64,000 bases of DNA. Origin: Plantago major. Its lineage: Eukaryota > Streptophyta > Magnoliopsida > Lamiales > Plantaginaceae. The DNA is taken from assembly GCA_026545765.1 (NCBI GenBank), contig CM048839.1, positions 54,606,677 through 54,670,676 of the forward strand, given 5' to 3'. A program made the translations under genes and the position numbers. Below are positions 63,877 to 64,000 of the stretch, piece by piece. The notes under the pieces were generated by a model that saw only the letters and a program-made list of their open reading frames with translations, was not told where the DNA came from and searched no databases. The first letter of the stretch is position 1. Each line of letters starts with the position of its first letter.

Positions 63877-64000
63877 AGAGGTATCTGAAAAAGAGAATGC
63901 TGAAATGCATGTCTCAGATATCTCTAACACTGAAAAAGTGTCAGATATCCATGACATTTCCCATATGTCAGATATCTCAGATACTGAAAAAGTATCAAAT

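Larger units (their letters stand above)
58184..64000 (+). mobile_element. C: Ty1/copia element (B subfamily), runs off the window
   Basis: Plus-strand 5' LTR (58184-59764), iMet PBS, gag, linker, protease and integrase in normal copia order. The window ends in the integrase-RT linker. Domain sequences are closer to B than to A (for example the gag start and linker). Several short deletions, densest in 60460-61570, break gag. RT and ORF3 would lie to the right. Confidence 0.9.

Overview
The window is plant nuclear DNA made almost entirely of nested LTR retrotransposons. The evidence is Ty1/copia and Ty3/gypsy proteins, iMet- and Asp-type primer sites, TG..CA LTRs with 5-bp target duplications, a CACTA-like element and a Tourist-like MITE. 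It is typical of heterochromatin in a repeat-rich flowering plant, probably a eudicot; nothing fixes the species. I found no host gene, rRNA, tRNA or CRISPR array.

Layout. (1) 1-1241: reverse copia LTR cutting into an old minus-strand Athila-like gypsy element, G1. (2) G1 occupies 1242-2926 and 11753 to about 15310 (LTR, Asp-type PBS, gag, protease, RT, RNase H, integrase zinc finger, all broken). (3) Its RT is interrupted at 2927-11747 by a plus-strand gypsy element, T, with perfect TSD CCTGA. T has gag and a dying protease but no RT or integrase. Its 5' LTR holds a further solo LTR (3229-4427) and its interior a CACTA-like remnant (8750-9723). (4) 15728-48237: element A, a very large Ty1/copia element of SIRE/Maximus type, with perfect TSD CTTAA. 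(5) Inside A, 26234-43668 is a reverse-oriented relative, B, with three LTRs (TSD GCGAC/ACGAC). (6) 48238-52704: low-complexity intergenic DNA with a MITE and several tandem repeats. (7) 52705-56941: gypsy 5' LTR and leader (D) interrupted by a minus-strand gypsy end (E). (8) 56942-64000: two copia LTRs in inverted contact, then element C running off the window.

Most notable. A and B carry, downstream of pol, a third open reading frame (ORF3) whose spliced product would be roughly 1,600-1,700 residues. In B it is divided by five small introns (72-86 nt), all GT..AG and all phase 0, with exons that are multiples of three. A has the same five intron positions. A TATATATATA box sits 150-190 bp upstream of the ORF3 start in both copies. 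A retrotransposon that keeps several sense-strand introns and an apparent private promoter in an accessory gene is unusual. It suggests either DNA-level capture of a host-type gene or regulated splicing of a full-length versus subgenomic RNA.

How the parts work together: each element would use gag for particle formation, PR/IN/RT/RNase H for maturation, integration and reverse transcription, iMet (copia) or Asp (gypsy) tRNA priming, and a polypurine tract for plus-strand priming. All copies here are damaged. B has lost its RT catalytic core, A is split by B and lacks its PBS and gag N-terminus, T lacks pol, and C has many indels. None looks autonomous.
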